A stretch of DNA of 64,000 nt, taken from the NCBI GenBank assembly GCA_028564675.1, contig JAOVVO010000005.1:1-64000 (forward strand), written 5' to 3'. The notes under the pieces are model-generated. The model did no database searches, was not told where the DNA came from, and saw only the letters and a program-made list of their open reading frames with translations. Of the stretch, positions 14,001 through 28,090 are shown one piece after another; within the stretch, counting starts at the first letter, position 1; each line of letters starts with the position of its first letter. Origin of the DNA: Onchocerca lupi. Lineage: Eukaryota; Nematoda; Chromadorea; Rhabditida; Onchocercidae. A program made the translations under genes and the position numbers.

Positions 14001-14957
14001 TTAATTCGCAAATTTCGAAAATTGAAAAAGCGTAGTACTCTTTTGTGAAAGAAAGCATCTTAGCATATTATTATCTTTCTAAGTGAATTCTAATAATGTC
14101 TCTTTGCCTATCCAAACTACTCATTAAATATTCGCAAATTAATACACGTATGAAAATTATATAATAATTCGCAATTAAAGCGTTTGCCAGTATTCTTTGC
14201 TGATTATTGTTCGTCATTCTTTCGACGACCCTCATAAGTTAGAAAATAATAAATGCGCACAATTCTGTTCCTAATTTCAACAAGTTTCGTAGATGAAGAT
14301 TTTCTCTAACTTCGTAGTTTCTCAGCAATCGAATGTGCAGCTAATGAAAAAAGTACAGTAATTTAAATAAACATTTGCAATTTCAATTTGCAATAATTTT
14401 ATAGCATAATTCAGAATTTTATTCAAATTTTTTTTAAATTGTCTTTTAGTTATAATTAACAACTAGATCTGATTAATCATTATATTTCTTGTGATTTTAG
14501 TTTTAAGGCTTTCCACAGAACTATATCCTTATTAACAATATAAATTATTAACAATACAAATCTTATTAACAATATAAATCCGTATATTTCTTTCTATTTC
14601 AAAGTCATCAATAAGTCGTATTTTCTTAAGCACTCAATTTTAAGTTTTCTTTAATTAGCGAATTGCTGATGTTGTGATGCCAAATGAGTCAAAAATTGAT
14701 TAAAATTCATTTCATTTATTCGAAAGTGTCATTCTTCTTTAACGGGACGCCATAACTGAAAAATAATTAGCAGTCATCTGTGTATTGAGCAAGAAATACG
14801 AAATTGGTTGAATTATAAGATAGTTTCAATTAAACACTCGCAGAAGTCACTCGTAGACCATCTTGCAGATTATAAATCACTCATAATATATCAACACCTT
14901 CACTTTGAGCTGTAACTTTCATAGCAAATTTGTTATTTTGTTTCTTCCTCATTTTAG

Positions 14958-15013
14958 ATCCTATTTTCACATTGACTTGTGAGGCGAAAGAAGGAGACGA
15001 AATGAAAAAAATG
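14958..15013 (+). other. Orphan exon-like segment with an Ig-strand motif
   Basis: A 56-nt segment has a good acceptor (ATTTTAG) and a good donor (GTAAGTTT) and is open in only one frame. It translates as PIFTLTCEAKEGDEMKKM, which resembles the B-strand/Cys region of an immunoglobulin domain. It needs one base from an upstream exon and ends in phase 0. No partner exon with a matching phase was found nearby, and it does not fit between the exons of the Ig gene at 25.0-28.1 kb. It could be a remnant of another Ig gene, an alternative exon, or chance. Confidence 0.3.
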
Positions 15014-18000
15014 GTAAGTTTTTGAAACTTTGATACTAATCTCTTCATTATCAATAGTCAGTTGCGTACCATTTTTTTTATCTTTATTTTTTCACTTTTC
15101 ATTTTTTTCATCATTGTTTAATTGTCATTTATTTTATTAATCAAAACGACAAACGCAAAATGAGATTTGAATTTAAACACCATTCAATCAAACGAATTTC
15201 TTGCTTATCTAACCGGAAAATTTGAAATTTATTTAGTATATCTCAAATATATGAAGGAGATAAATGAAATGATCAAGAATTAATTCAATAAATGCTGCTT
15301 CTCTGTTCCATAAGAAATAATCGTCAATTATTCGCCAGATACCAAAATGTCCAATACTCTTTGAATAACGCTCCACGCACCTGTTGACTTCATCAATCAC
15401 TTATCAATAGTAATACTATCCATATGTATCGGTAATTTTGCTGTCGTCTTTGTTAAGTAATTTAGCCCATTTATTACTTTTCTCTGTAACAAGTAATATT
15501 ACTTTCCGTTGGATTTTTCTTGACCAATAATTTAATTTAATTGAAGAAATCATTCGAAATTAAGTGCTTTACATTTTTATTTGTTTAATTTGACTATTAA
15601 ATTTAGATCGAAAATTCAAAGAACACAAATTTTTACTCATATTTGTTCGATAAATCCTGTAGCTCTTCTTATTTCTTAATACAAAAAGCTTAATGCATGT
15701 TATCAACAACGTCAAATAATTCATTCTGTTACTTTGACCCTTGAGAGATGATCGTTTAAGCTCAAAAGGTGGATAAGAGGTTGCGGTCAAGATGAGAAAG
15801 AGCCAAGAGCCTGGTAAAGAAAGTGTTTCACTGATAATTTTCAGCAGATTATAATAAAAAGTTGTATTGTACGATATGCTGTTTTGCTGCGATTGAGACA
15901 ATCAAATTACTTTTTTGTTTATAGTGTTTGTTTTCTGGATTTATCAGATAATAAGAGATAGGCAACTAAGGCAGCTTTGAAAACAATATCAAATATAGGA
16001 TTTCCTGACAGATCTATTCATTATTTAGGCTTTAAATTAAACTTTATACTGAATTTGAGAGAAGTTTAATCATCAGTTAGAAATCATGTTTAGAAGTTCG
16101 CTTAAGATTAGGCTGAGTTTTTTTTTCATATTTATGTTCAAATAGATGTAAATTTAAAATTCATAACTTATTTATCGTTTTATTATTTATCTTATTTATC
16201 TTTTTATATCTTCTTATGTTTGATCTTATTAACATTCAGGTCCGCTAATTTTCTTTTCTGTAATGATTTTATATTCAAAAAGAAATTTGGGAAAAGGGAT
16301 TGTTTCAAAAGTGTATGCCTAAAAATGTATTGGGTGAAAGTCTTTTTTTTTGGATTTCTAAGATTTATTCTCATATTTAAGAATTATATAAATTTCTATC
16401 CATTATTCATCAAATTAAAAAAGAAAAAAAAACTTAATTTACATCATCTTCTCATTACTTAAATCTTATTGAATAAAATAATACTATTCAATTGTAGTTC
16501 TAAAAATTGCTTTATTTATCTTGTTAATCCTCATAGACAACTTGCGGAATATTATTGTAATTTTTGTCTTCCTAATATGTCCAAAGTTCTTTGTCATTTT
16601 GCTGTATCAAAAGCTTTAAAATAAAGCTTTAATTTAAATATTTTATTGACCCTAATTTCAAATGCAATTTCCAAAAATTAATGCATTATTTACATTCATA
16701 AATGCAATGATCACGGAAACCAGTTTTATAAATGCAGGAGAGGCAGAAATAGGTAAATAGTCGAAAATATTGCGAAAGTTTTGCATAAAAATTCAAAAAC
16801 GAAATGAATAACGCATTTAAGAGACAATTTATGCAATACCATTATATTGTTATTGTCATCTTGTATACTGCAATATTTCACTTGGAATTCTTTTTTAAAT
16901 GCTTCACGTTTTTAGAATTGCCATAAGGATTTGCTTATACCCATCATTTATTTATGAAAATCTTTCCAGGAATCTTAAGCGTATTATTACTTCTTCAATC
17001 GTCCAAATTTAATTCAAATTTGGACATCTGTCATTCTTGCAAGACAATGCAGCTGTCCAGAATTTTTTTTCCACTTTTATCATTTTTTTAATTTTTTTAA
17101 TAATATGTTATTTATCTATTTCTCTCAATAATGTAAGTAAAATAGATTTTTTCCATTTTCATTATTCATGTAAATAACTAACTAGAAATTGAAAGCTTAA
17201 CGGCTACATGAGATCAAGTGAAAACTATTTAAATAACATAAAAATGAAAGTTTTCATGAAGAGAAAAATTTTTTGAAGCAGTACGCAACACCATCAGTTT
17301 TAATGATGATAGTAGTTTCATTGAGAATAAATAAACTTTATAGCCTTCAAATTTTTCGATTTATCCATCGTTTAATTTAAATACTTTCGATAAATTTCAT
17401 TTGGCAGCTGCAAAATTGCTGATAACAATTTAAAATATTAATTGCATATGCTGCACATGACACAATTATTTCTTCAAGATGGAAAATATTAACACAGTTT
17501 CATTATTGCTAATTGCTATGATGAAGTATCTTGAAAAAGCTTAGAAGATGAATTGCTGTTATTTATGAGAAGCTTAAAAGAAAGTCAAATGATTTTTTAC
17601 GATTTTTAGACGGCTAAAAAAGTTTCTTTTCAATCTAAAATTTGAATTTCACAAAAAATGAAGTAGTTTAATAGCGGATACAGTAGTGTCAGTTTTGATC
17701 TTCACAAGAAATTGCTGACATCTTTGCTGAAAGATTGCAGAAACGAATTTAGCGTATTTCTTAACATCTTATCATTAATATATCATAAACAGCTGTTGAA
17801 AATAATACTCTTTGAAAAGAGTATTTTATTACCAATTTTAAGAGATTTCATTTGAAAAAACAAGGAAAACAACAGGTGGGGATCGAGAAGTTGGTTAATC
17901 TCATTGAAATCAATCCATTGCATGCAAGTGGATCATTCAAACTGCTTTATAGACAAAATTCATTATTTTTTAAAAAATTCCCGATTTACTGCTTTACTTT

Positions 18001-21000
18001 TTATCTTATAGTATTATGAAATGCATAAAGTATTTAAAATGTTTTAAAATTATTTCAATATTTTATATGAAAATAATGAAACAAACTGCAGAAATTTTTC
18101 AACAAATATACAATTTCCATGCATAATTTGTATACTGGTGAAGAATAAATCTACAATTTATATTCTATTTTCTGGAACAGTTTCTAAAATTTCAAATTTT
18201 TATTGAAATTAGAAAATTAAAATAAGAGTTATTTTAAAATTACTTTTTAAAACAAAAGAGAAAAATAACATTTTTGTAATGAAATGATTCAAATTTAGAT
18301 GATGATATAACCAAAACGCCCTTAAAAACCAGATTTCACCATTTTCTTCATCAAAAATGTATGTATTTTCTGTCCATTGTAAATATTAATGAGAGATTCT
18401 TGGCCATTTTCATCATTCTGTCAGCATCTCTGATTTCGAAGAGAAAGAAATGCGAAGAATGGCTTTTTTATTTTTAATTAAGTTTGAGCATTACTGATTT
18501 CCATGTGTTACAATCCATTTTCAGTGACTAATCTTTTAATCTTTTCATTGTCGTATTGTTTGTAAAAGCATTTTGCAGTGATCAATCGAATTTTCGCCCA
18601 TCGAGGTGGAATTGATCGATATTTATTTATTTTCTCCATCTTAATAATATAGATAAATAGTATTACTTTGTTTTAATATTAAATATATTTGAATGAGATT
18701 CAAAGATCATTTATCAAGAGCTTCAAAGGAAAAGTGAACACTTGTAAGAAATTAGAATTAATTTTTCCTCGAATTGACATGTTTGCGAAATCTGGAATAT
18801 TTCGCTGATTGATAGTTAATTTGAAGCTCAGAATTCGAAGAAAGCTGTTTAGTGGTTTTTCATGCTGAATTTCGGTTTTTGAGATACTATCTTGCAAGAA
18901 AAACAATATATATTAAATTATTCCCTGCTCAGAATTGCTTCCTTCCCAAACACTTTGATTTATTTATTTATGCGATATTTTCAAACTTTCACTTGTTTTC
19001 AATTCTTCGATGCAGCTGCATTCGAAAATATGTTTCCCCAATATATATGAATGTGAAATGAGATAGAAGGAGTGAATAAGTCGAAAGTTGAGTTACTAGT
19101 GATAAATTTTTCTTTTATTTCGTGGTGCTATTAGAAAATTGAAATTTCATCTGGCCAACAAACCACTACTATCCATTTAACGCAATATTAGTCTCGACTA
19201 ATCTCGAATCCCACTCAGAAAAAAATATTTATAACTTGTCCTGATTCTGAACAAATTATTTGCAACTTGATGACCCACCATTGATATCATTTGGTCATTT
19301 TCTAATGTGAAATTTTTTAAATATCTTTTAACTAAAATAGGAAGCTCTCTTTCTTTTTTCAAATTTTGTTATTTTTGTTTTCCGAAATTTTTATTTTCAA
19401 ATCTTTCGTATTTCTTTATATTTTCATAAAGTTTGAAGTACATTTACATGAAGTGCTTAACTACACAAGTTTCTTCTTTTAGCACTTCATTTAATGGAAA
19501 AAAATTATTTACAATCACAATAACTTTACGATATTGATTTGTATGTTGCGAAGAACTGATAATTAGACACTCAGTGTTTTGTTTTGACTTTCTTCCTGAA
19601 CTATTAATCTAAAAGACAAACGAACTGCCAGAAATTCCGGTTTGAATTTATTTCCAGCATCGTTCTAATTGTTCATTTATTACATCTTCTGCATTGGTTT
19701 CATTTGATTCGAAAAATAAATAAAGTAATATATGCGTTTCTCATTCAAGATTTTTTCGTTTGTACAAATTCATTAAGACTTTTTTTCAATGTTAAAACAC
19801 AGATAATTAATATTTGTCGACAAAACTTTTTTCTAAATTTTAAATTGAATTGAACAGCCTTACAAAATTGATTTGCTATTTGTTAACCACCGTTAAACGA
19901 CAAGATTCTACTCCAATTCTGTCAATTTGACTGAAAAACAGGAGGAGCAGGAGTAATAATCCTTAGCATAATTAGAGAATAACTGCTAAAGTAAACATTA
20001 TCAATGGCTGATTATCTATTTTCTGAATTTCTGACTTTGATAAGAACTATTTACTACGGAGCTTTGAATTTACTTTCTTAGTATTTTCTTGTTTATAAAA
20101 TCTCATCAAAGTCTTAAATTTATTAAATCAAAATCAGAGTCGAAAAATTCTTTGCACTTTATAAAATCTTTTGATCATTTAAGATAAGTATTTTTCCAAA
20201 TTTTAAGAATTTACTGTTCATTTATTTGATTTAATAAACAATAAACTTCTTCTCTGATCTAAGATCAGAACATTGGCAGTGTTGCAAGCCAATTAAATTC
20301 CTTTTGATGTTGGATGATGCAATAATAGTTTAACTCTTCTTTTCGTTCTTTTATGATAATATTCAATTTGAACTACAACTTAAAAAAAAAAATTTAAACT
20401 AAAAAAAATAGAACATCTTTTCACATAATTTTTTGATTATCATCGAATCCATACAATATAAATAACAATCTTCTATCTGATATAGTGAGGTAAAGTTTAT
20501 CATTTTCTGCATCCTTTTAGAAATTTTTCTCCATATCAATGCATAAGCTGTTCACATCTGAAATTTTAGATTGGTAACGATTAAACTTTAACACTAATGA
20601 TTTTCGATCCCTTGAATTTTACTATTATGTCGTCTTGATTTTTTTTTTTTTGATCCAAAATCATATTAGAACATAAAAATGGAGTAGAAAGATCAGAAGA
20701 CAATCATTTTTTCAAAGTTTTTAAATAGACTAAATTATAAGTAAGCCATCATTACCAACAAGTTAGCATGTACGAAGCTTTCTGTACTTAGCATACTTTA
20801 AAGTTTGTTTAATTTCACGATCAATTTAATAGATTTATTTCAGAATTAGTGCTTATAAAGTTAATTTGTGATTTATTCCCTTGATACCGAGTGAATTGAA
20901 TATTTGCTGTTCAGTTAGAACTGAGAGCTAATTTGTCCTATCGAAATCTTTACTGAACTTTAAGGAACTATTATCGAACAAATTTTTCTACAAATGAAGC

Positions 21001-24000
21001 ATTAATCTCTTCATTATAAACGCAGAAATCTATACGAATGAATTAGCCGTGACTTGCATAAATAGCACTTGTTTATTATCATTGAAATATTTTGTTCATA
21101 ACGATGTCCTATTACGAAATTCCTTCGAAAATATTTAAAATACTTTTGGGTCACATTTTGTCGTGTAAGACATGCGCTATTCTAAGATAAAAGTTCCTCA
21201 AACAAGCAGAAAGTTTAATCTGACCAAATATCGGATAAATGCCTGCGAATGATGACAAAATATCATATTCAGGTCTTTTTAAAAACTTTATTTTTTCTCC
21301 CAGCATTCTGTTCTTTCTCTTTTCATTGGCTTTTTTTCAATTCGAAGTATTTGAATTCATTTATATTTTATAAAAAACATTTCTTTAGGTATTTTATAGA
21401 ACTTTCAAGTAAAGAATGTTATCGAAAAGAATTTTACAAGTTTTGTTAACCTGAATTTTTCTTAAATTCTCTTTCTATATAATAAATAATCTATGCTCTG
21501 GCACGTGTTGTCCCAACGTCAAAAATTAAATAACTTTAGAGATATCAATTTAGTCATAAGATTATTATCAACTCAGAATGAATAATTATATTGCTTCCAG
21601 TTGAATGGAATGCTGAAATTAGCTATTTTCAAGTCTCATAATTAATTGCTGCATGTAAAATATCTTTTATTTACAATCTTATTATGAGAGATTTTTTAAT
21701 ACATACTCAGACAGAGATATTTCTTACTATGATTTCAAAATTTAATTTCATAATGAGTAGATTTGCACTGATACAGAAGCTTCGACTTCTTTCTTGGTAC
21801 TTAATCTGTTGCATTGAGCGATTTTCTAAAGCTAAATTAATTAAAATACCTCAGTGAGTGGATTTATGCTGATGCCAACGGCGACCAATTTTCTTGATTG
21901 CTATTGACGTCACCAACCTCATTTCTCTTGTTTCCTCTCCAATTATCAGCATTCTCTCCTCATCCCAAGATCATCGATAATGATAATGAAATTTTGCATT
22001 TGCTGATTTTACATCCATTTGCCATCATTACAAGTCGTTAAGAAAGAATGATTTAGTTCTCTCAAAAATCTTTCCGGTTATAACAATATATTCGGTTAAT
22101 TGCTATATGAAAATTGACAAATTGTTTGGTAGGTAGAGAATCCTTCGCATTGCGTAAATACCTCAAACCTTGAAACCTTGCACAATCTATCTTTAAATAA
22201 CTGCTACCTTTGATTTAGCTGCAAAATATGCTTCCTTTGATAGACAGTAAACTTTTTCGGACTGTGTTTTCTGAAATAAAAATATCTAAAAACATAAATA
22301 TTTGGAAAAAGAAATTTTTGAGCGCTTCTTTTCAAACAAAAAAAAATGAAACTTGAAGAATTTATAAAGAACCATATTCTTAAATAGCTTAATAATACTT
22401 CATGCTCTTCATAGAGCATTCAAACGAGAATGCGTCATTTTTGGAACTTTTTTTTGTAGTAAGCAGAGAACCTCTCCAAGTCATTGTCCGGATCGGTGAA
22501 TTCTGCATTTTTTTACCGCTAAAGAAGTTTTAGAAATATCGTCCGTCTTACTCATAAATATTGATGTTCATATTGATTCTTGAGAAAATTCATATTTCAT
22601 TTTATTTTTTTGTTTACTTTGCAAGAAGTTCATATTTTATTTCACTCATTACTGAAGCGGTTTTTTTTGAAGAATCATTTCTAATGATATGTGTCTGATA
22701 GTATCAGTTTACTTTTTCTCTTAAAATTATTTGATTGAACGGTACCCTTTTGATTGCTTAAATTTGTCTTCTAATTTTTTTAAAGTTTTAATACTTTCCA
22801 ACTTATTTTTGCCTTGAAAACGCATCGTCACCAAATTGACTTTATTTATATCCAATAAATTTTCACTCGAAAGACAGAATTTAAAATTTTTTGATCAAAA
22901 TTCTTTAAATTAATTTCCAAAACTGTTAGGGGCACTGGAGTTCCATTTCTGATGCGAAACCAGCTATGTTAAATATCTTTAAATCCAAGTTCAATTTGAT
23001 TTCGCAAATTCCTCCTTGAACAAATTAGTGTCATTACTTTCGAAACATACGGTTTTAAAGAAATTTTGCTGAGATAAATATTCATTTTTCTAAAAATTAC
23101 GCTATGACCGATTTTTCAACAGTAATTAATAATACTTTAAATTCTAATTCAATTTTCAACCACAATTTCACCTTGAATACTTCTCATTAATTCATAAATT
23201 TGAAATACAAATATCAATTGCTTTTAAGTTAAGCGTGGCATGAATTCGACCGCTGTGCTATGTATTGCATCATTGATGAACAAAGTCATTTATAATTCTC
23301 AAATTTGAAAGCGATGTGTTTTTGTTTTTATTTTCTCCACTTCTGTCTGCTGTCCTCGACATTTTCGCTACTCTCTTCATATTATCCCCAACCTCTCAGG
23401 TAATAAATATTCTAATTGATAGATAGGAGAGTTCAACACAACTAATAATAAATAGAGAGTATGCAAATCGAAAAAGCATCTAACTTCCATTTCGTCCTTT
23501 TTTTTTTTTTACTCATATAGGTGAGATGTTTTCAAGGGTTGAAGCAAAAATATTTGTCCCGATGTATGAAAATTTTTTAATTTCTAATTTGATTAAATTA
23601 AGATTGCTAAAAATATCGTTTTATTATAAAATGAAAACACAAGCAATGAACACATCGCTTCAATTACGGATCTTCATCATTGAAACGATGCATTATGTAT
23701 TCACAGATGTTAGTTGAAGCGTTTCTTGTTTCCGGTTTTTCATCAAATCATCTACTTGGTCATCTGACAAATATCGAAATCTGTGTTTTTTTTTCGCAAA
23801 GCAATCTTTTGATATTTCTTGCTGGAATTAATTTATTTGCTAATTTATATGCACTATTTCTCCTCTTATCCTTCCTGACATACTTTATCGATGTTTTTAG
23901 GACAGCTTGTCATGTTATCATCATAAATTGTCTTTTTGTTATAAAAAATTTCATTCTCTGATTTTTAGAATTTTTGCCTTCTTCGATGAAAAAAAATGAA

Positions 24001-24980
24001 AAAAAAAAGACCAGATCAACTGCAATACTGGAGAACAGAGTGCTATCATTAATGATTTTAAGTTCCAATACATTCGACCTATATTACTTTTATTAAAAAA
24101 ATCGTGTAATATCCATGAAATGTAATTTTAAATGACAAAAATCATTCCAATACATTTCAATTTAATCATAATGTAAGAGGTCTTTTATGCCTGTTAATAA
24201 TTTTGACATAATTGTGATACAAAGCTTTAACTTGCCATGCCCTCTCTTTCACTAGCCATTTGCTAAATTTTCGAATTCTTTTTGACAAAATTCTTCAATT
24301 CAAATTTTAATATAAACAGCAAATTACTTTTATTTATTTAAACAGTTGTACTCAGCTGTATAATATCTACAAAATTGTTTACAAGGCATTTCAAAGAATA
24401 GAATAATCGAAATATCAATTTGAATATGAAAAAACATGTCCAATAATTGTCTTTTGAAGTCACTTTTATTTGGAATGCTAAATATCTATAATTTCAACCG
24501 ATTATTAAAATAATGATCATTATTTTTTGATGCTTTGTGATAATTTCTTTTTTTTTAGGTGTAAATCCCTATCATTAATGAGTTGTTTTAATTATTTATT
24601 TAAATTTGATGAAATTAAAAAAAAAAGACTGAATAGCATGAGTAGATGCATGGCTCCATTAGGTTTCTATTCAATTCACTTCAGTGTTGAATAATTATTT
24701 GAAATTTATATATAGAGCCGTAATCAAATAATTTTCATCCCTTCTTAAAAATTTCTAAATAATCGAAAAATTTGGATCAGTTTGAAACGATTACGAAATT
24801 TTAGGAAATATGAGATTTCAACAAAATCCTTATACTTTAAAAATTCCACAACTACAACTTTCAAAATATTAATTGCTTTCGAGCTACTATATGTGCATAT
24901 TTTGTATAATGAAATGAATAACTGTTTGCACCAAATAATCGCCTTTTTTCGGAAATTCTTAGTGATACTATAAATTTCCG

Positions 24981-24990
24981 ATAATTCCAG
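24981..24990 (+). promoter_or_regulatory. Candidate trans-splice acceptor upstream of the Ig gene
   Basis: ATAATTCCAG ends 43 nt upstream of the chosen ATG at 25034, a typical position for a spliced-leader acceptor in nematodes. The leader between them holds two upstream ATGs, at 25000 (ATG TGT CCA TAA) and 25018 (out of frame, overlapping the signal-peptide codons). Confidence 0.4.
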
Positions 24991-25033
24991 GCCAGAACGA
25001 TGTGTCCATAACAAGAAATGCTTGTTGGCCAAA

Positions 25034-28000
25034 ATGAGCACCACCAGTATTCTAGTGTTCTTGCAACTTATTTCTTTCTTATTCTTGTTTAACATCGGAG
25101 CAGGTTTGATTTAACCCTAAAATTAATTACATAATTTTATACCATTAACACCTCGACTTCACAAACTTTCGCACTAATTTTAATTCGAAAATAGAACAAA
25201 TACATAAAACATGTTGCAAAATGTACGAGAATAAATTCGATTACTCGTGACATTTGCTAAATTTAAATTGCTTTAATCTTCAATTGTAAAATCTATTTTT
25301 CAATCATTTTTCAATATTTTTTTTAATTTCTATATAATGCTCATTATATGTTATAAGACCGAAACCGGCTTTTTGGTTCCCTTGAGAAATATATTAGATT
25401 AAGTAATATATTAAATTTAGATTCATGAACAGTGATAATAAGCTTTTAAAGATGGCCTTCAACTGAGAATGATCAAAGAATTAGCGAACTTTTTATATTC
25501 AGTTTATGGTTTTTGGCAATAAACTAAATAATCTATTCAGAAGGCAATACCATATTTTCAGGAGACAATTCCATATTTTCCTTATTTAAAATGAAACTAT
25601 TTCCATGAAATAAAATGGAATCCATATACATATGATGTGTCTTTGTGTAAGGAATGCAATCATTTTTCTTGAATTCTTTGTCAAATCGTATTCCTTTTAC
25701 ATTTACCAGGATTACTTCTGTAATTTATTTTAGTTTTTATTTTAATTAATAGATAGAGAGGGAAATTAGAAAAATCTAATTTTCCAGAAATTTAAAAGAT
25801 ATCTTTCATTTCAAAATACTGAATTTCATAGAATTTTTGACTCTGCAATACAGGTAAGGCTCGGCTACTGAAAATGGAAACGAGCATCAAACCCAAAGTG
25901 GTTAACAAAATGCTGATACCAAGGTATATATACAAATTTTAGATTTTGTGTTTCTGCAAAACCATGAAATTTTCAATCTTTTAAGGTTTTGATTTTTCTT
26001 AATTACTGTGAGCAATTATCGTTCAATAGTGACATACTTTCAGACTTCAATTATCCAAGACAATTTCAGTTAGCAAACTGCATAATAATGATTCCCGGAA
26101 GGATAAATCTAGAAAATAAAGAGGAAGAAAGAATCGGGAATTTGAGATATTGAATTATAAACATAGATATTTATGATTCAACATCTCCGACAAAATTTGG
26201 TTTTTAACTTTTTATCGGATTTTCTTATATCGTTTCAGAATCCGATAATAAGATAAAGATTCTATTTTATTTTTAAAATCTAAAATTTAAGAAATTCAAC
26301 AACAGCATTGAAATGTGAACCGATATTTACCGGTCCAAATAGCCAGGCACGATGGTATCGCAATGGCGTAATTGTTGCAAATGTTTCGAGGTGATCACTT
26401 TAAATTCGAAAAAATTATTTTAAAATTTAAAAACTGTATACTGCTAAAGTTTTGGGACATTCATTATTTTCCGACAAAACCAGAGTTCTTTAATATAATA
26501 TCAAATTTGCAAATTATAAAATAACTTCAATTATCTCCGAATACTGGACATTGAAAACTAAGATGTAAACATATTTGGCTTTTATGTTTATAAATGAAAG
26601 TAACTAAGGAAGGAAGGTGGTAAAGTAATGTTTAGAAATAGTTTCCTGTGCATTTATGACAACTTAAAACTATTATAATTTCATATGAATATTTTCGAAT
26701 TCTGAAATAACTTCATTCTTCAGTTTTTTACATTCTTTCTATAAACACTCTCTGATCGGTGAAATTTCCACAGATGTGCTAAATTTGAAGGCAAAAAATC
26801 GCAATAATTATTCATATTTTTAAACTGTACGTTTGTTTACTATGCAATTTCATGAAAGATCTTTCCCCCTCAATCTACTTTATTTCTATTCAACCGCACA
26901 TTATAACAAAGTTTGCAGCACTTCAAACGCAGTATTGCACAATCGCACGTATCATACCGAACAAGCCATTCCAGATGTCGGCTTCCTTATAATTGCAAAT
27001 ATATCTCTTGGCAAGTTATTCAACCTGAATTCAACTTAGATTATCCAGAATTTTCTTTTTTTTATTGTTTTTGCATTTTCTACAGATATAAAAATTTTTA
27101 CATTTTGAAAATTATTTCTAATTTCTCTTGAATGTTTCATGGAAGTGAATTTTCTGAATTTGAAGAAGCTTTCTGTTTATTTTAGAGGATGAAGGCGACT
27201 ATTGGTGTCGTCGAATAGATAACAAGCAGGAAGGTGAGGTAGCTCGAATCGTCGTTGCCTATGTGGAGCAGTTTCCAAATAATTCCCGACCAACATTTCG
27301 TCCAGCTTCAGTACACTTTGGACAAAATGTTACTGCTCATTGTCCAAAAACTAAAGCTGTTCCACCAGCAATCTATACTTGGTTCTTGGTAAGTACATGT
27401 GCATTAGCAGGCTTTCATGAAGCGGTTGATGTATTAGTGATATCAGTTATTCATATTTTCATCACTAATATATATTCCCTCTGATATTCAGCTTTCTATT
27501 TATCTTCCGCAAAATTTCAGAATGGAAAAGCAATTGATTTATCAACTGAACGGATTATACAGAATTCAAATGGCTCCCTTCGAATTCAACAATTTTTGCG
27601 CCAAGATATTGGTGTGTATGAATGTGTTGCAAGAAATTTTGCTGGCCGTACAAGTGCCAAAACATATATGAATGCTATTACGCATGTATCTAACGGTAAT
27701 TTATTTAAACAATTTACTGCTATTTTAAAAATTTTTGCAAGATTCATTTTTCGCATAACTTCTCAATGAAGTCTCTAAAAACTTCGATATGAAATTCATC
27801 GTAAATTCATTCTGTGAAAACCGTTCACGAATTATTCCAGACTATAGTAATATAAAAAGAAAAAGTATTTTCGTGATTTTATGTCAAATTCTTTTTCAGA
27901 TTTTTCAGATTCTAAAGCATATTCAAGATTCAAAAAATTTGCAGATATTTTTGATGGCGGAGTTTTCAGAGCTGCCTGTCAAAATTTATCTCAAGGCGGA

Positions 28001-28090
28001 CTGATGTGGTTCTTAATTGGTTGTTTAATTACCTGGTTTGAACTTCCTTTTCATTTTCTTCTACCTTTACTTTTATGTTGCTATAGCTAA
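25034..28090 (+). CDS. Two-immunoglobulin-domain cell-surface protein (zig/RIG-like)
   Basis: Seven exons (25034-25103, 25854-25923, 26292-26390, 26919-27010, 27186-27388, 27521-27695, 27900-28090) total 900 nt and join in phase to a 299-residue protein. Residues 1-24 are a signal peptide (MSTTSILVFLQLISFLFLF). Ig domain 1 has ALKCEP, the core Trp in ARWYRNG and EDEGDYWCRR. Ig domain 2 has VTAHCPK, TWFLNGK and DIGVYECVARNFAG. Several N-glycosylation sequons are present (NVS, NRT, NIS, NNS, NVT, NGS, NLS). The last 35 residues are hydrophobic (LMWFLIGCLITW, LLPLLLCCYS) and reach the stop, consistent with a GPI signal or membrane anchor. The architecture resembles nematode ZIG proteins, which act in neuronal or epidermal adhesion; a specific orthologue is not claimed. 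Intron 4 starts with GC, and only that choice restores NISLEDEGDYWC. Confidence 0.88.

Larger units (their letters stand above)
11062..24990. other. Gene-poor intergenic region, about 14 kb
   Basis: Very AT-rich sequence with many homopolymer runs and frequent stops in all frames. No tRNA, no long ORF with charged or domain-like composition, and no large repeat was seen. The only segment that looks coding is the short exon-like piece at 14958-15013. It may contain distal regulatory DNA or first exons of the immunoglobulin gene downstream, but nothing in the sequence shows this. Confidence 0.5.

Noticed and set aside
15569..15901. 110-codon minus-strand ORF
   Set aside because: Lies in the gene desert without splice-site or domain support; composition follows local AT bias.
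23680..23961. Hydrophobic 93-codon plus-strand ORF resembling a membrane protein
   Set aside because: Leu/Phe/Ile enrichment is expected from T-rich DNA; no chemoreceptor motif and no phase-matched neighbours.
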